Assembly: GCF_033807715.1 (NCBI RefSeq)
Contig: NC_084596.1
Coordinates: 28,408,879-28,472,878 of the forward strand
Source: Cololabis saira
Taxonomy: Eukaryota > Chordata > Actinopteri > Beloniformes > Belonidae
Length of the DNA stretch: 64,000 nucleotides
Reading direction: 5' to 3'
The translations under genes and the position numbers were made by a program. A model generated the notes under the pieces. That model was given only the letters and a program-made list of their open reading frames with translations. It searched no databases and was not told where the DNA came from. The stretch's first letter is position 1, and each line of letters opens with the position of its first letter. Below are positions 17,078 through 32,249 of this stretch, piece after piece.

Positions 17078-20000
17078 CACATTTATTTAATATTCATCGA
17101 TTTTTAAACTTGTCTTTCACTCGATTTTTCCTAGATTACATTTAAGCCTTTTCAAATTTTTACTTCTAAACAGATGTAATATTAGAGAAGACTGGAAATG
17201 TGAACCTAATATAATTTCCCTGAGTTATCTGTTATTCTACCACAAACAACAACCTGTCCACATTTGTGCTTTGCAGACCTTCATTAAGGTTATTGTAAGG
17301 TTTTCAAATCATATCACCCTTTGAGACACAAAATGATAGATCATTTATTTGCTCAATTTCTGGGTCCGGTTATTTTATTTAAACATGGCATTATGTTTTT
17401 TCCTACCCATCTGTACTGAGTGTATCGTACAAAAAGATCCTATAAAGTGTAATTTTATTGCACTGACAGAGTTTGTTGACATGTTGTTTGGATTTTCTTG
17501 CACAGGGAATTAGCAGAAACAGCGGCTTCTTGCACAGCATACCGACCCAACAAGAAGGTTATGTTTTCCTGACCTCTTGTTTTGAAGCACCATTCAGTAT
17601 GACAAAATTCACTCTTCAGCTCAAGAAATCCTCAGTAGGTATTCTGGTATTCAGAAAGTGAAGGTTGTGCAGTAGCAATGGTTTGACATTTTGACAGAGC
17701 CAACAATGTACATTTTAGTGTACACAATATACGAAGCACCCAAGGATGTTTTGGTGCAATCAATACAGAAGACAAAAAAAGGTTTCCAGGAATTAAACTG
17801 CTGAGGAAAAAAGACAAAATCTGTCAACATGCAGAAATATGGATTTTTAAACATACCAGCTAAGCCAAACACCACAGATATCTAAATAAGAGGTCTGACA
17901 CTACTATCAGTCATGTTTTTGAGTTGCTCTCTTGCTCCAGCTCTGAGTAGATAGCGTTCACCCCTTGACTTGTCAAATTTATTTAAGTAGTGTTGAGCCT
18001 CCCCACACAGTTTATAGTGCTCACAGATACTATTTATCCAAATTCTGGATGATGGGAGGGACAAACTAAAGGGTGTGAAATGACAAATGCAATGTGGCGT
18101 TATCAGCGTGGCATGTAGTAAAATGGGAGTATGAAGCAGTTTAAATTATGAAGCAGCAAGATGTTTAAAAATGTAGGCAGGGCAAGGATTATGGCATAGA
18201 ACTGCCCCAAACATGGGTGTCAAAAGATATTTCAGTCACAGCTGCTGTCATTTTTGTGACTGCTGTTAAAGCTGCAGTAACAAAACAACTGGGTTGACGA
18301 AAGATCATCTAAATCATAAAAAAAAGTGGAAAAGGTTTTAGATTGTTAAAAAGAAAAATAATCTGTGATTTTCTGCTGTTTTGACCCAGAATGAATGATA
18401 ACATCTAATATTTTTGGGTGAATACCCTAATATCACATAGTTTTGGTTAAATAATTGTACCTTCTGCGATTCAAGCCATTCAATTATCAAATTCTATTTC
18501 CGATCCCTTTCTCCGGATACATCACAGAAAAAAGAGTGTCACAATAATGTAATATGAACATAGACACAAAAAATATACATGGGAAATGCCCAGTGACATA
18601 AAATATTTAGTTAAAACCAATAAAATGCTAAATTAAAAGAACAAAATAGTAGCTCACCTTAACCCAAAGACATCACAGAAAAAAGATGGAAAGTTTAGGC
18701 GGGACATAGCCTTTTATAGGGGTGTCGCCCCCCAAATAGAAAAGAATAAAAATAGTACAAAAACACAAACTCAAAAACTAAAGTTCCACCTGAGGAGAAC
18801 CGTTGTACTTTAGGTTAAGCACCAATAATTTGGGGGATTAAATCAAGAATTTAATTAAGCCAAATCAACCATTGTTACATAATATGATATATAGATGTTA
18901 AGATTTGGGTGTAATTCTACATCACAAAATAGTAAATGTCAGAGCCTTTCCCTTGAGTTTGTTCAACACCTGTCTTAAATTGTTTTGACAAAAACAAAGC
19001 ATTATAGCCCTCACGTAGAAAGAATTATGTCTAACTAATAAGCTATCTTGAGTCTACATTTGTTTTAGTTTTTTTTTTCTTTTGAATTATCATTATTATT
19101 TTTCACAAAGGATTATATTCCCCTGGTGCCACCGCCTCACCTGGTGACAGCTGAAATAGTATGATTGAGGTTTTATTTACCAGGGTAAAACAGAAATCAT
19201 CCCATCCTAAGCAGGTCTTAATACTGGGTAAATACATCCTCAGACAACCTGACACATTATGTTGTGTCACCTTCCCTTTAACATAAAATAAGCCAAAAGG
19301 CAAAAGCTGTGTGTGGAAAATCTCAATACATCCATATTGGTTCCATGCAGACTAAGCCAGTCCAAATCCCACTAATCAAGTGCACTTGACTGATTGCTCA
19401 TGAGCAATTTTCAGTTTTGAGCATTCAGGTGATTTTTAACACCATGCCAAACAGGAAAGACATTAGCAACCATATAACAAAAAAAATTGTGCAACACAGT
19501 AAAAGTTGTAATAAATTTCAGAGCCTTTAAAGAAAAAAGCGATGGAAAAAAATGATGGAAAACAAAATCAATTATGGGTCTTTAAATCCTAACTGGTTTT
19601 AACAGTGACAGAAGAAACGTTTATTTTGTCTATTTTTAGTGGGTTTTATTTTTAATATAAATGTTAACTAGGGCACAAATGAAGAAGGCACCACAGGAAA
19701 AGGAGGAGAAGGAATAACTTTCTTCTTACTGTTTTTAATCTTTCCTCATCAAGCAAAGGTTATTCTTCAATTGTGGCTTAGGGCCATGACAGCAAAAACA
19801 TGTAGCATCAGTAATATCATTAAAGAGGAGACAGTTAAATTTAAAACATAGTTAGAAAATTACAAACGCTAGAACTTTGACATCAAGAAGAAAAGCCTGA
19901 CATACCTCTAGCTTTCCTGTCATTTTGTATCAGTGTGATCTCTGAGCCCAACTCTACAAAAGCTGAGAGGCAGCTTGTAACCCAGAGCGACAGCAAGCAG

Positions 20001-23000
20001 CCAGACTGCAGCCTATATGAAAAATCTTCTGATCTCACATGTGAAAGCTTTCCTAAATTTGGTACTGCCGGCCATCCTTCACACTGTAATCAATTTGGTA
20101 GAGTGAAGACTTCTTGCTCTCTGACCAGCACCTGAATGGTAAACACTTCTCAGCACTGGCGGTTTGGGTCCAGCTGAAAGCAAAAGAGGGAAAACTTTAA
20201 TCAACGGTATAGAAAAACAGACATTAAAAGTAGCAATATTATAGATATTATTATAGATATTATTATATTATAAAATACCACTGGTACTGGTACTGGTATT
20301 GGTACTTACTCATCCAGTTTTAAATTAAATCAGTATTTCTGAATATGCAGAAGATTTTTTTTCTCAGAAGAAGAAAAACTTTTTCTCTACAGTACTTTTT
20401 AATCTTGCCAGTCTTCAGCAATTTTGCTAACTGAGGTAAATAGTAAGGGAAAATTAAGTTTTGTGAAGAGTTAATAATGTGCTCTTTGTCACATCTCACA
20501 AAAGCATGTTGTCAACCAGTCACACAAATCTTCCCAGTTATGTTAATTCTGTAAAATTCTTTCATTGAAGTTTAAATGAAACAATCTCCAGGTAAAATAG
20601 GAACAAAACAAAAGCCATTCCCCACAAAATGTATAATGCTGAAGGCATGTGATTTTGGATCCTAAACCTAACAAAACAGAGTGTGAGAAGGAAAATAATG
20701 AGCAACTGATTTTTAAAAAAGCCAAAAATGGATCTCCACCATCGCGTCCTTATGCAGAAGTGATTTTTTTCTTAATACAACTAGTATTTCAGTGACAGTT
20801 AGGAGAAATGCCGTGAGGCCGTAGGCTACTATATGTTCCCACATCCATGAAGGCACAGAAAAAAGCAAAAGTTAGGTTTAAGAGCACAAATAAATGTATT
20901 TCACTTCATTTCACAAACTGCAACAACATCTCTAGTCACATCAATTAGTCCATCAATCCCAATGCTTGCTAAAAAAAAGGTTTAATGAACTACCAGCTGT
21001 AAGGTGCTCATGAAAGAGGTTTTGGTGGAGAGCTTCAACTTGGACTCAACCTTGTTCCTCACAAAAGTCAGTTCACCCCAACTCCACCTTTTTATTTAAA
21101 GTACTTTTGAGTCAGGAACCAGAGATATTCAGTATTTTGATAATTTTGATAATTTTTTATTATTATTGTTATTATTAACTAGCTAAACGTTAGCTCTTCA
21201 GTCAAAATTTAGCCAACAGTTTTTTTTCAGTTCGTTTTGAACAAAGTTTTTAACATAGTATGATTTTTGTTGTGTTTTTTGTTTTTTTTGGTCAGCATAG
21301 TTTCAGAAGACAATCAGAATTTGCTTCACAATTTTATTTTATTTTTTGAAACAATGCTACAGTTTATCATCAAAATCAATATATAGCTTTAGTTTAAAAA
21401 ATATACATGGGTCATTACACTGGTACCGTATGATCCTATCAAAGGGTTTGCCCACATATGAGCCCACTGAAAATATACATTTTTAAATAAATAAATACAA
21501 AATATATACATATTATGTTTTCACACATTGTGTGCAAAGACATCCTGACTAAATGGCCTCCACATTGCAAAACATAGAAGTAGAAGTCCCACAAAAAGGA
21601 TTGCAATTGGATGATCAGTTTGTTTGTTTGGTTGTTTGTTTGTTTTTTTTCTGGTTTTGCAGAATATTGGCAGATAATTGGCACAGATTCCAATTCCAGC
21701 AACGCAGGATGTCAAACACAGACAAAAGTGAGATGCTGCTTGGCAGGAGATTCTGTTTCTGCTCATATTACAGACAAATTAGCTATGCTGCAGGCCTACT
21801 TCCCCCCCTCTATGGAAATGATTGCAAAGTGTAATTTAGAAAACATGCACTGGACTGCATCAGTGCTCCACCCTCCCTCGAAAACCTTCCAGATGAAGAT
21901 TTTCATAACAGACTGAGAAAACCATTTGCACTCTCGCACTGCAATGAGGATTCTATTCAGACACTTTCCATGTTAATAGAGGTTTCCTTTCAATCACTGA
22001 AGAAGTCATTTTAGCAGCTTAGCTGTAATAATACTGGCTTTGAAAATGTATTTATTCAGAATCCGAGCATACCAACCTCTCAAGAGATGTATGACATACT
22101 GTATTAATTACCATGGCATGTCACCTAGAATCATATATCTAAAACTATTTTTTTCTTAATTAAAGAAAGAACAGTAGTGAAGGAGCTGATGCAACTCTTA
22201 GCAGGGCTTATTATTGTGTAGCTCTGTCTTCAGAGATAAATCAAACAGGGTGGCTGCTCAGGCTAATAACTGTTTCAAGTCCCGATAAAGCCCAAACATC
22301 TGATATGACTTAGGAAGCTAGTGCAGGCTTTATGAGGAAACTCATACATAATGTTGGAACACTTTTGTTAGAACTACTAAATCCCCCACAGACGTAAAAA
22401 ATCACCTTGCCCTCATTTCATTTATTTATGTCTTGTTAATCTTTGCGGATGGCACAAATGCCAAATCACTCACTCTGCCGGCGGTGATTTAGCAAGTGTA
22501 AATATGGCAATAGGGCAATTTTTGCTGCTCCACCAACATCTTCATCAATCAAACCTTTTATTACCTGGGTTCGCTAATAAGGCAAATGTGGGGCTAGTTT
22601 TGTTTCGGGCATTTTTCCAATACATCTGCCTACTCTATTTGGTTTGTTAACGTAAATAAACCCATGCTTCACTGAATTTACTGTAGAAAATATATAACCC
22701 CACCCCCCCGGTGAATGTTTCTTTTCCTTTTTTTCTTTTAGCTTGACAGCACTCCAAAGGCGGAGTTGCAAATAAATCAATCACACATGGTGAGAAACAC
22801 AAAGAAGTGATTTACAACTTCACAAAGTGTTCTTTGATAAGAACATCTCTTTGATGATTTTTCACACTTTAGAATTATTTATTAATGTCATTAATGTCTT
22901 GTATAAATATTTTTTACGAGGTTTGCAGACTCCGTCTGCGACCACTGGATTTGGCAACATTTATTTGCAATTTTCATTGAATAGATTATTGAATGATAAC

Positions 23001-26000
23001 AGAGGATTTTTCAAAGTTACCCTTGTCTTTTTTCCCATTAAGCTTGAGTATCACTGTGTTTCATAATGTGCAAATTTTCCTCTACAGACTTGCCTGAGAT
23101 AACATGAAAGCCCATATTAGATCTTGGTGTATTCTTTTTGATGAAGGCTCACATCACATCTGTCTTTAGCACAGCCTCCACCAACCAATCAAAGCTTCCC
23201 CCTTTTGTCTAGTGAATGCGTGACACCATTGTAACTAACTCGTACATGAACCACAGGTATTCTGCAACAGTGCACTCTTTTCCTCATGAGAGGCTGCACA
23301 CAAATTATCTGCCGTAATCCTCTTATTTCCTTTCTTCTTTTTAGAAATTAGCTTTTCCTCTCGACCTAATCAGAGGTGGTAGGATTTCTAGACTACGGTA
23401 CATGATGTCTGGCAGCTGCTGCAGGATCACACTTCATTTTGGGAGGGCTCCAGTAACCTCAAGAAGGTCCACAGAAACGCAAACAACATATGCTGCAGAA
23501 AACACAAAATATCTTTTTCTATGTGCCTCTCGTCTGTATCTGAATCACAAAAAAGATCTGGCTAACAGAGAATGCTTTGAAGGTTTTAGTCATACCCGAA
23601 TATGTGCTGTTTTTCTTCTTGTACGCCTCGTCAAGGTTTCTCCCTTGTGTGTCTGGATTGTAGATGGAAGAGGATCTGGTACAAAGAGAATTGCAGATCA
23701 ACCTCAACTTGACAGTGGATGAATATAGTCAAGCAGAAACAGGCTAAACAGCGTTGCCTGCACCTCAATATGAGTATGAGGCACATTTCATTTAGCATGC
23801 AGTGTGCACAGAGGAAATGGCGCCTTTTGCAGAGCTATTTGCAAAATTTAGACTTGAAGACATCATATTTAAAAATAACACAAGTAACCTTGATGTTTCA
23901 TAACTGGGGCACTTCTTTGCTCCATGCAAAAGTCAGGACATGTTTTGATATTATAAGTAGACACATGGCGTCATTCATTAAAGTCAATCAACAGCCAGTA
24001 AATCAGAGGCACATAGCTGTGGTTTGCATGACGAAGCAGACAGACAAGGTTTTCCAGAAGTGAGCGACATTGAGGGAGCTGCTGGGATTGTCCTTGGCAA
24101 GCTAGTGGTTCCAGTATCTGGTAAACAGACACCCGCCTCTGCTTTCCCTGTACTACATAACCCAGGAGAGTTAGCAGTGGTTCTTAGGGGGGAAGAAAAT
24201 CGCACAATCACACTCTCGCTCACAAAGAACCAAAAAAAAAGATCTCATTGATGGGATAAGATCAAGGGAAGTTAGCAGGATTTGATGAACAGGTGGACTG
24301 TAAACAACCAAATAGCAGCACAGCTATCAACAGAATTACCCTTGATTTCCAAATAGATAGTTGTTATTTTTTTTTAGGTTTGTTTTTTTCTTCTTCTATT
24401 GTTTTTGTTTTTTTGTTCTAAAAATCCTACTTTGCCAGCATGAGACACTAAGAAGACAAACACAACACGCACAACGCAGAATCTGTCTTTTCCCTTTTAG
24501 CATTTAGCTAAAGCAGCCTGCTAAGTTCCTCATCAACCACTGAGCAATCTCCACATCAAAAAATTAAAAGCAATTTGGTCATTTTCATACCTCTTTTTAA
24601 TCATAAAAAAGTCTCAAGTCAATTAACATAACAAACTTTTTAGAATAATTCTAGTCTGGGTTCTAATATAGAAGATAAATAAATAATGCAATGTAGTGAA
24701 ATTAGCCCCGGCCACGTGTATGGATGTGATTAGAGTATTAGTTCAGTGCAGTTGAAACTCTCAGTTTCTCCAACCAGGTGCAGGTTCCTTAACTCCCAGC
24801 AGATGTTTCTGTCAGTTCAAACCTCACATGTGTAAAGCCTTTGTGAGTGAAACAGGCAGAGTTCAAACACCATGGATAATGAGTGGAATAGTTCAGATTG
24901 TCACGCTGTTTTTGTTAGAGCTGGAAATATTTTTAAAGAAAAAGTGTTCATTCAATTTTTTTAATTCATTCCCTCATGAATGCAGTTTTGTTACAACTTT
25001 GAGACGACTATTGGCGGTATGACTCATATCCAACGAGAGTACGAAGTATAGGAGTTCTTTGGCATACAAGTGCTTTTAATTTGACTACTCCGAGCATATT
25101 TCAGGGCTAACCCTACAACCCACTTGACAACAAATATAAATACAACTTTTTTGACTTGAAATATTCCTACATGTTGAGTGGTAGTTTTCTCTGAGGAAAA
25201 GATCTGAGTTCTCTTACTGAAACTATCACATTTGCTGTAAACTTTTTCGAGCTCGCACCCTCACACACACAAAATTAAGTTCACGCAACTGCCAATACAA
25301 GTCACAAATTATAGTGTGTGGGATTGGATGTCACATTTCACTCCGTCTTTGAGGAAAAAATAACTCCCTGTTTTGCCTTTGAGATATTCTTTTAACCACT
25401 TGGAGTGTAACACACAGATGTAAGCCATCAACGGTATATTTTGTGGAAAATGTTGCACAAGGAAGACTTACGAAAAGTAATATGCATATCCATATGACAT
25501 GAACTACAATTTACATACACAAAACAGCAATAAAACCTGTTGTTTTTTTTGTTGTTGTTTTTTTACAACAATGCCTCAGGCAAATTCACAGCTGCATTTT
25601 ACAGCAGAAAACCTATCAGCCCCTTGGCATAGATGAGCTTCAGTAGAGGCGGTCTGGGTGTACTTAATACTGTATATATTAAAAAGAAAAAGAAAAAAGA
25701 TGCTGTGTGGGAGAAATTTAGGCCATAGCCTTTTTTTCTGTTTACCATTGTTTACCCACAGCATGCAACCAGAGAGGAGAAAGACAGGTGCAAAAACTGT
25801 GAAATCCTGTTCCACCTTATGGTAAGAAAAAAAAAAGTGGTGGAAAATTAGTATTGCTCTTCTGTTCTCTGGGCTCAGGGTGCATTGCCATCAATAATAA
25901 ACCAATTCCCCGCTGTCATGGTTAAATGTCTCATGTAAACATTCCTAATCAAATCTGCAAAACTTCTACAAATTCTTCTTCATGTGCCTCTTTCACCCCC

Positions 26001-27814
26001 ATTTCCTGTTCTCTGATTTTTCTTTACATATTAGCTGTTTCCTTTCACTCACCTTTTTGCCTTTTCACTCATTTTCTGTTTTTTTCGACATTATTCCTAT
26101 TTTGTCCCTTCTTCTCTATTTGGAAAATACCTAAACTTACTAGGAACCATTTCCAAACCAAATAATCAGTTAATTAAAACAAATGATTGAATTGTTCTAC
26201 TCTTTTTTTTTTTGTTAAACTCAGTAAATGACAAAAAAGAAAAAGAAAGAAAGTTAACATTTAGGCAAGACAATACTAGTGAACCAAAGACATTCCCAGG
26301 AAAAAGAAGGGCCTATTTCAGAGGCCTGGATTTAAGTTTAGAAAGTTCTATCTGTCTATGAAACCAATTCTTAATCTTACTGAATTTCAAATTCTGTACT
26401 CTGCAAGACTTGGAAACCACCAAAAGAAAAATATATTTTATCTTATTTTAGCAACACAAAACAGGATGGTCAAGGATTCCAAGACTATTTACATGCATGT
26501 GTTTACAAGTGGTATGCAATATATGTTTCACACTGTCCAATTAATTTTAAGGCACTTTTGAATTTACTACATACTTTGGTTTGAACTTTTGATATAATTC
26601 AATCAAAGACTGTTCTTACTATTTGTTTTTCCCCTCTTGCGCAGTTTTCATTTTGTTAATATATTAATCTATTCTCTGTTATCCATTTCAGATGATATTA
26701 GACTTTTTCTGTGCCCCTGCAGTGGCCGCCTATACGGTTAAGTGTTGCCTCAGTGTGAGTTCTGGCTGAAGACAGAGGATTATTCACTGAATCATAATGC
26801 CCCTGTGCGATGCATTTTCTTTTATATTTAAGGCGTTTAACTGACTCCACAGAGGGAGCTAGGGATGAAACCCGCCAGTAGTCATCAAACTGTCATCTCT
26901 TTCTCTCTGGTTTTCCTTTCACACTCAAAGAAAAAAAATTGCTTCCAGGCACAATGCCGAATGTTACAATTGTGTTAATTATTTATCATAACATGACCTC
27001 AAATGATTTTTGTTCACTGAACGCAGTTGGCTTCATATGTATGTCTCCAGTGCTGACATTTCAAAGCCTGTGAATGTGTGAAATATCTAAGTATTCAAGC
27101 CCTTATGATTGTAGGACCTTTGCACAAGATACTGCATTTAATATTTCAGTATAAACAGGATCAGTGATAACCACTGTGCTAGATAGGAACAATATTTGCA
27201 CTGCTTTCATAAGCCATAGCTAAGCCAGGGATTCTGAGCTCATCTGTCCTTGACTCAAGTGTTTCATGCTGCATGCCTGCTATTCTTTGATGAGAGAACA
27301 TTGCCCCCTGCTGATTCCCAATTGTATATTACCAGCAGCTGACTGTCAGAAGACATGTAGGCTGATGTCCCTTAAATGACACAGAACAATCACTGTTAGC
27401 TTCGACAAGCTTTTTCATGTATTCACTTTGCTCTTGTGTTATAACCATGGTGTAATTTCCTAGTGAGCTTTATCTGCTACAAGCAAGCAGGTTTTTTGTA
27501 CTCTGGATAAGCTGTTGTTAATGTGTTTAGCTTAATCAAAGCCAGGTGGTTAAAAGAGCACAATCATGAAAAATCACATGTAATAATGTTGAAGTGGTTT
27601 AAATAATTAACTTCACTGTGTAAAATATTTATAAAATGAGAAAAGCACTCTAATTGAGTGAGTGTGTCCTGGCACGCTAGCATTAAAACTCCCGATAATT
27701 AGGCTTCAAACTTTATGTCCTGATAACATGAAATATCCATGACTTAAAAAAGCAAAAATCTAAATGAAAGTTTTGGCGAAACATATATCATTACTTCTTA
27801 TATTATTTATGATT
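17077..27814. other. Gene-free AT-rich region
   Basis: About 10.7 kb without a supportable gene. Open frames are short and lack recognised homology. The stretch 22,440-22,620 is notably non-repetitive and contains dense TAAT and TGATTTA-type motifs. It is a candidate conserved enhancer, on appearance only. Fragments near 19,115-19,160 resemble the common teleost repeat tail with a CCTCACCTGGTGACAGCTG-like core on the minus strand. Confidence 0.4.
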
Positions 27815-28300
27815 TTTATTTTTCAAAATGAAGACAGAAACAATAAAAAAAAAAAAAAAAAAAAGGATAACAACACCACTTTTCACATAATCAAAAAGAA
27901 AACATTACAATGACACACAAAAAAAAAGACAAGGGGGTGGGGGGAAGGGTTGGTACAGATAAACTTTAGGAATGATGGTGCCTCTAGCATCAGTTCAGGT
28001 CCAGCTCTAAAAGAAAAATAAGTAAAATAAAATAAGAAGCATGTGACCAACACAACAGGTCATATTATTGTTCTATTATTCTCAGGTGTTCTCTAATGAC
28101 AGTCCATGGGGCAAATTGGTCATTTTCATTGTCTTTAAGGATTGAGGTTGCCTTTTCCATTGACAATAAATCCAAAAAGTCCTTCAGCCAATTGTATTTA
28201 TGAAAGCAGTTTGGCTTGCGAATCTTCCAATTCATAAAATATCATTACTTCTTTAGTTTAACTGTGATTCTGCTCTATTACAGAAGGACTAAAGAATCAA
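27815..28300 (-). mobile_element. L1-like LINE, 3' end (5'-truncated, decayed)
   Basis: Read on the minus strand, about 28,250-28,075 encodes the C-terminal end of an L1-type ORF2: MNWKIRKPNCFHKYNWLKDF, then LLSMEKATS and a stop. The pattern of an NWK block followed by a W..FLDLLSMEK block is typical of L1 reverse-transcriptase C-termini. A 3' UTR follows, running to an AAAAATAAAAA end near 27,815. Stops interrupt the frame just upstream (TAA TGA before the NWK block). It appears to belong to the same broad family as the fragment at 48,394-49,042. Confidence 0.65.
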
Positions 28301-29663
28301 CTTCATGCTTGTACACCTTCTTCAAGCCAAACAAAGAGAAGAGGCGATTTCTGGATAACATCACATCTGTTGATCATTAAACAAAGCATCGAAAAAGATT
28401 GAAAGCTTATTTCCTTCTCCACCCAATATTTAAGGGAAATAAAACAGAAAACTGTGAAAATTAAAAAAGAAAAAGCCTGTCCTTTACTGTAAACTATACG
28501 TTTGATTCTTATTAGCACATCACTCAGAAATAAAGCTAAAAAAGATCAAATAAACTTGTGTCAGATATCCAACATCATTTACTTAGTATTTCTGCCAATA
28601 AAAATGCTTGGTGAGAGAAATTAGTATTCTCACAACATCCCTGCTTCCTACTGATGATAATCTGTATTCACACGGTCTGTCGTGTCAGATGAAAACCTTA
28701 ATTTAGCCATCAGTTCTATTCGGTATTTTATATTATGCCACCATTATTTACATTCTTTTCCAGAGTTGGAGGCTGCTTCCTGCCCACGGCCATGGGAATC
28801 ACTTTGGATGAGAATCTAACACTGCTGTGAACAAAGTGCAACAACAAATGTGAGGCAGAAATCAGACACGGCTGCTTCCAATGCCCGATGCTCCCTATCT
28901 TATGGATGTAGATGTGAGGAATCGGAAGTTAAAGTGTCATCCTTTAAATCTTAACCTCTGATGAAAAAGCAGAGACTCCAGTGAAGAGATGAAATACTTC
29001 TAACGCTTTGATTTGCAGCCTCATCCTGGCATGGCACCACACAGGCCCCCAGCGTGATGCTTGTCCGCTCACCAGGTGCTCTAAGTAGAGATCAGCCGCT
29101 GATTGAATTTTGCTTGACTACCTAGGTGATACTGAAGGATTTAGAGCAAATGCCCTCAAAACAATAGCTCCCTTCCCGTGCAAGGCACTGAAATGAAAAG
29201 CGAGGCAGATCAGTCTGACTAAACTATGATAATATTAGCTTTGCATTGCTGTGGGTGGTATCGTGCCATTATTGTGAACTGACAAGTGTAGCCTTGGGGA
29301 ATTCTTTACTGAAGATAATAAGGCATCAGCAGTAGGCCTCATCTTTTGCAACTCAATAATCAAACTCATACTGAGATGTTGAGGAGCATTGCGGGTTCTT
29401 TGTGTGTCTGTAAATTCATCTAGTGAGGGGTTTTCATTGTGCATCATCATTATTAGCATTGTGCTGTGGTTTTATGGGGTGCCAGACACTTAAAAGAACA
29501 TATTTCAAAGCCAAGAGCAGGCCAGTGGGAGTCTGTTTTCAATGAAAAAGAGCTAAAGGCCAGTCTGCAGCTATCACGCTCTGCTCAGCGCATGTGTCTT
29601 GCTGGGTAAGCCAACAACCCTACAGGTCAATAGGATTTATGATTTCATGTTGAAATACTGAAA

Positions 29664-29702
<39 letters not shown>

Positions 29703-31261
29703 ATGTTTAATATAATGTATTGATTTCATTACAATATCAACACTGTAATTAAGGACTTGCCTGTAGAGAGTAAAGGGAGTAAATCATTCTATAATTTATC
29801 ATGGAATTACACTAAACACTGGCTAGTTTGAGCTTGCAATGATATGCAAAGCACTTAACATGAAAAGACAAAATATTAGATGTGGAAATTGATAACTTAT
29901 ATTCTTCTCTTAAAAAACATGTGCTCATTTTGAACGTATTTCAAAAATGCTGGGACAGGGGCAGGATGCTAATGCTAAAATTCTGATGGCACATTTCACA
30001 ACTATCCTGCATTGATAAAAGCAAAAAAGATGTATTACTTGATGTGAAATGGGACAAAACGACCACTGAAGTTTTCTGCAGGAGATGTCATAACTCAAGG
30101 AAGACAAATAAAGCTTGCCTCCATCATAAATGCAGCTGTCCTACTTTTTTGTAAAATACGCCGTTAGCATTATTTAAAAACAGGCACGTACTGTGCTCAG
30201 AAAAACACAAGAAAACTTAATGAAACCCTTTTTTACAAATACTTCAGAGAAAATAAATTGAACAGAGGTAATAAGAAACATAAACTGATTTTTTTCTGCA
30301 GTTACAATAAATGCTTTTAGTTGCACTTTTAGGTACCTGTGTCTCACGAAAGTATTTTGGATGTCTAGGTTCTTTAAAGTCAAGAAAGATTATATTATAT
30401 TATTTTCCTAAGTAATTTTCATTGAACTATCCATGTGAGGGACTGGTGCTCATTTTGCCCAAAAGAGTACTGGATTAGGCTCCAGCAGACCCCAGTGACC
30501 CTGTATTGGAATAAGTGGATATAATGGATGGATGGAAGTGTTTCAGGAAAATACAACTATGCTGCAGCCAGAACTTTATCTCCCTTTAGGGGTTTGCTCC
30601 GGACCAGCAAACTCCTAAAAAGTCTGCTTCCATCGAAGTTTACACATCTGCTGATAATCACCTCATCTAAGGCTATTGATTAGCAGGGCCAGGCTGTGAC
30701 TTACCCTCTTAAATCCTATGGAAGCAGTAAGTAAGGCGGTTCTAATTAGTGTTTCCATCATTTTGTTTTGCTTTGCCTTCAGATTTGTTAAATAAATAAT
30801 AATTGGACACTTGTTGTTGTTATGAAGTTATGTTGACTTAATACGTCACTAAGATCTACAACAGATGGAGATTTTCATTAGAAATTAAATAAATAACATA
30901 GCATTTATTAACTTCTGAACATAACTTCACTCTATATCATAATACTACATTATGATGCAGTACAAACCTGTTCCTTGGTGCTCCCGCCTCTCACTAGATG
31001 ACAGCTGCGATAGGCTCCAGGCCCTTCGATTCCAAACAGAGATGATATAGTGCAAAAAGATGGGTGGATAGATTACTTGACGGATTGCAATTTTTTGTTT
31101 TTGAAAAAAAAGGAGAGAACAGGAAAAAGCCACAAAGTGAAATTTATAATTTAGTTGTCACATTCAACTTCGAGCTCTCACGTTTATTTGTATGAATCAC
31201 ATAACTGAATGTCAAATTAAACACTATAATTATACTAATACAGTATAATATAATAATACTA
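28301..31261. other. Gene-free region with simple repeats and repeat tails
   Basis: No gene was recognised. An (AAAT)n run lies at about 29,661-29,700. Near 30,470-30,540 and 30,985-31,070 there are tails of the common teleost type, with a GGATTAGGCTCCAGCAGACC-like core followed by GGATGGATGG. The 28,740-29,240 stretch looks non-repetitive and could be regulatory, which is unproven. Confidence 0.4.
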
Positions 31262-31410
<149 letters not shown>

Positions 31411-31899
31411 TTTATATATGCACACATATATTTTCGTTTTTTTCTATTTTGCCTATTTTTTGTAGTTTATATTTTTACAAGTTGGAAACTACTGCATAAT
31501 AATCAAACCCCTGCCCCAAATTGATAAAATATTTGGATTTTTTATTTGATTCTGATTTATTATACATTTGCAGCATAATTGTTATTGCCTATCATGGCTG
31601 CAGCCTCAGGCACCTGTCTACCCATGTCCTGTGGGCTGTACTGGAATCGTATACCGTTGTGTCGGGACGCTGGCTCAATGACAGATAAAGAACCTTACCT
31701 TACCATAAGAGGACAAGTAGCAATGTCAGAATAAATTGCTATTTTAAGCCATTGACAGGACTCACAAATTCCATGTAGCTGATCATGTGAATAAGGTCCC
31801 TACAGATGAGTCAAAGTATTTTTTAACTTGTATGTCTCTAAAACGTTTATTAAAAACAGTTGTTTGTTTAAGAATGTCCTTCTGTTTGCCTCTACATTG

Positions 31900-32036
31900 T
31901 CATAAGTCTGCACAAGTCACTGCTCTTAAAAGCATCGATGGAGTCCAGAGAACATAGAGACAGTGAAGCACCATGTGACATTCCGTTGTGTGTGAAAGGT
32001 GCTATATAAATAATAAATTACTTACTTACTTAACCA
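31900..32036 (+). mobile_element. Possible non-LTR element 3' tail
   Basis: The segment ends GTGAAAGGTGCTATATAAAT followed by (CTTA)n. GTGCTATATAAATAA plus a short tandem tail is a common 3' terminus of teleost LINE and SINE families. No coding portion remains, so the family cannot be named. Confidence 0.4.
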
Positions 32037-32249
32037 CAGTTAAAAGGGAGTTTAATTTCAAAAAGAAAAGAAACTAATAAAACCCAAAATGCTCTCTCCC
32101 TATCTGTTCTAATTTTTCCTAATTTCATGTTCATCTTTTACATGTGATTTTTTCCATACGTTAAAGTCTAATGCATTTTATCTTGTACCGGTATTCTTTA
32201 TTTAGATGAATAAATAACATGTCCCTGAGTTGAAGTGGCGTCTTTCTAG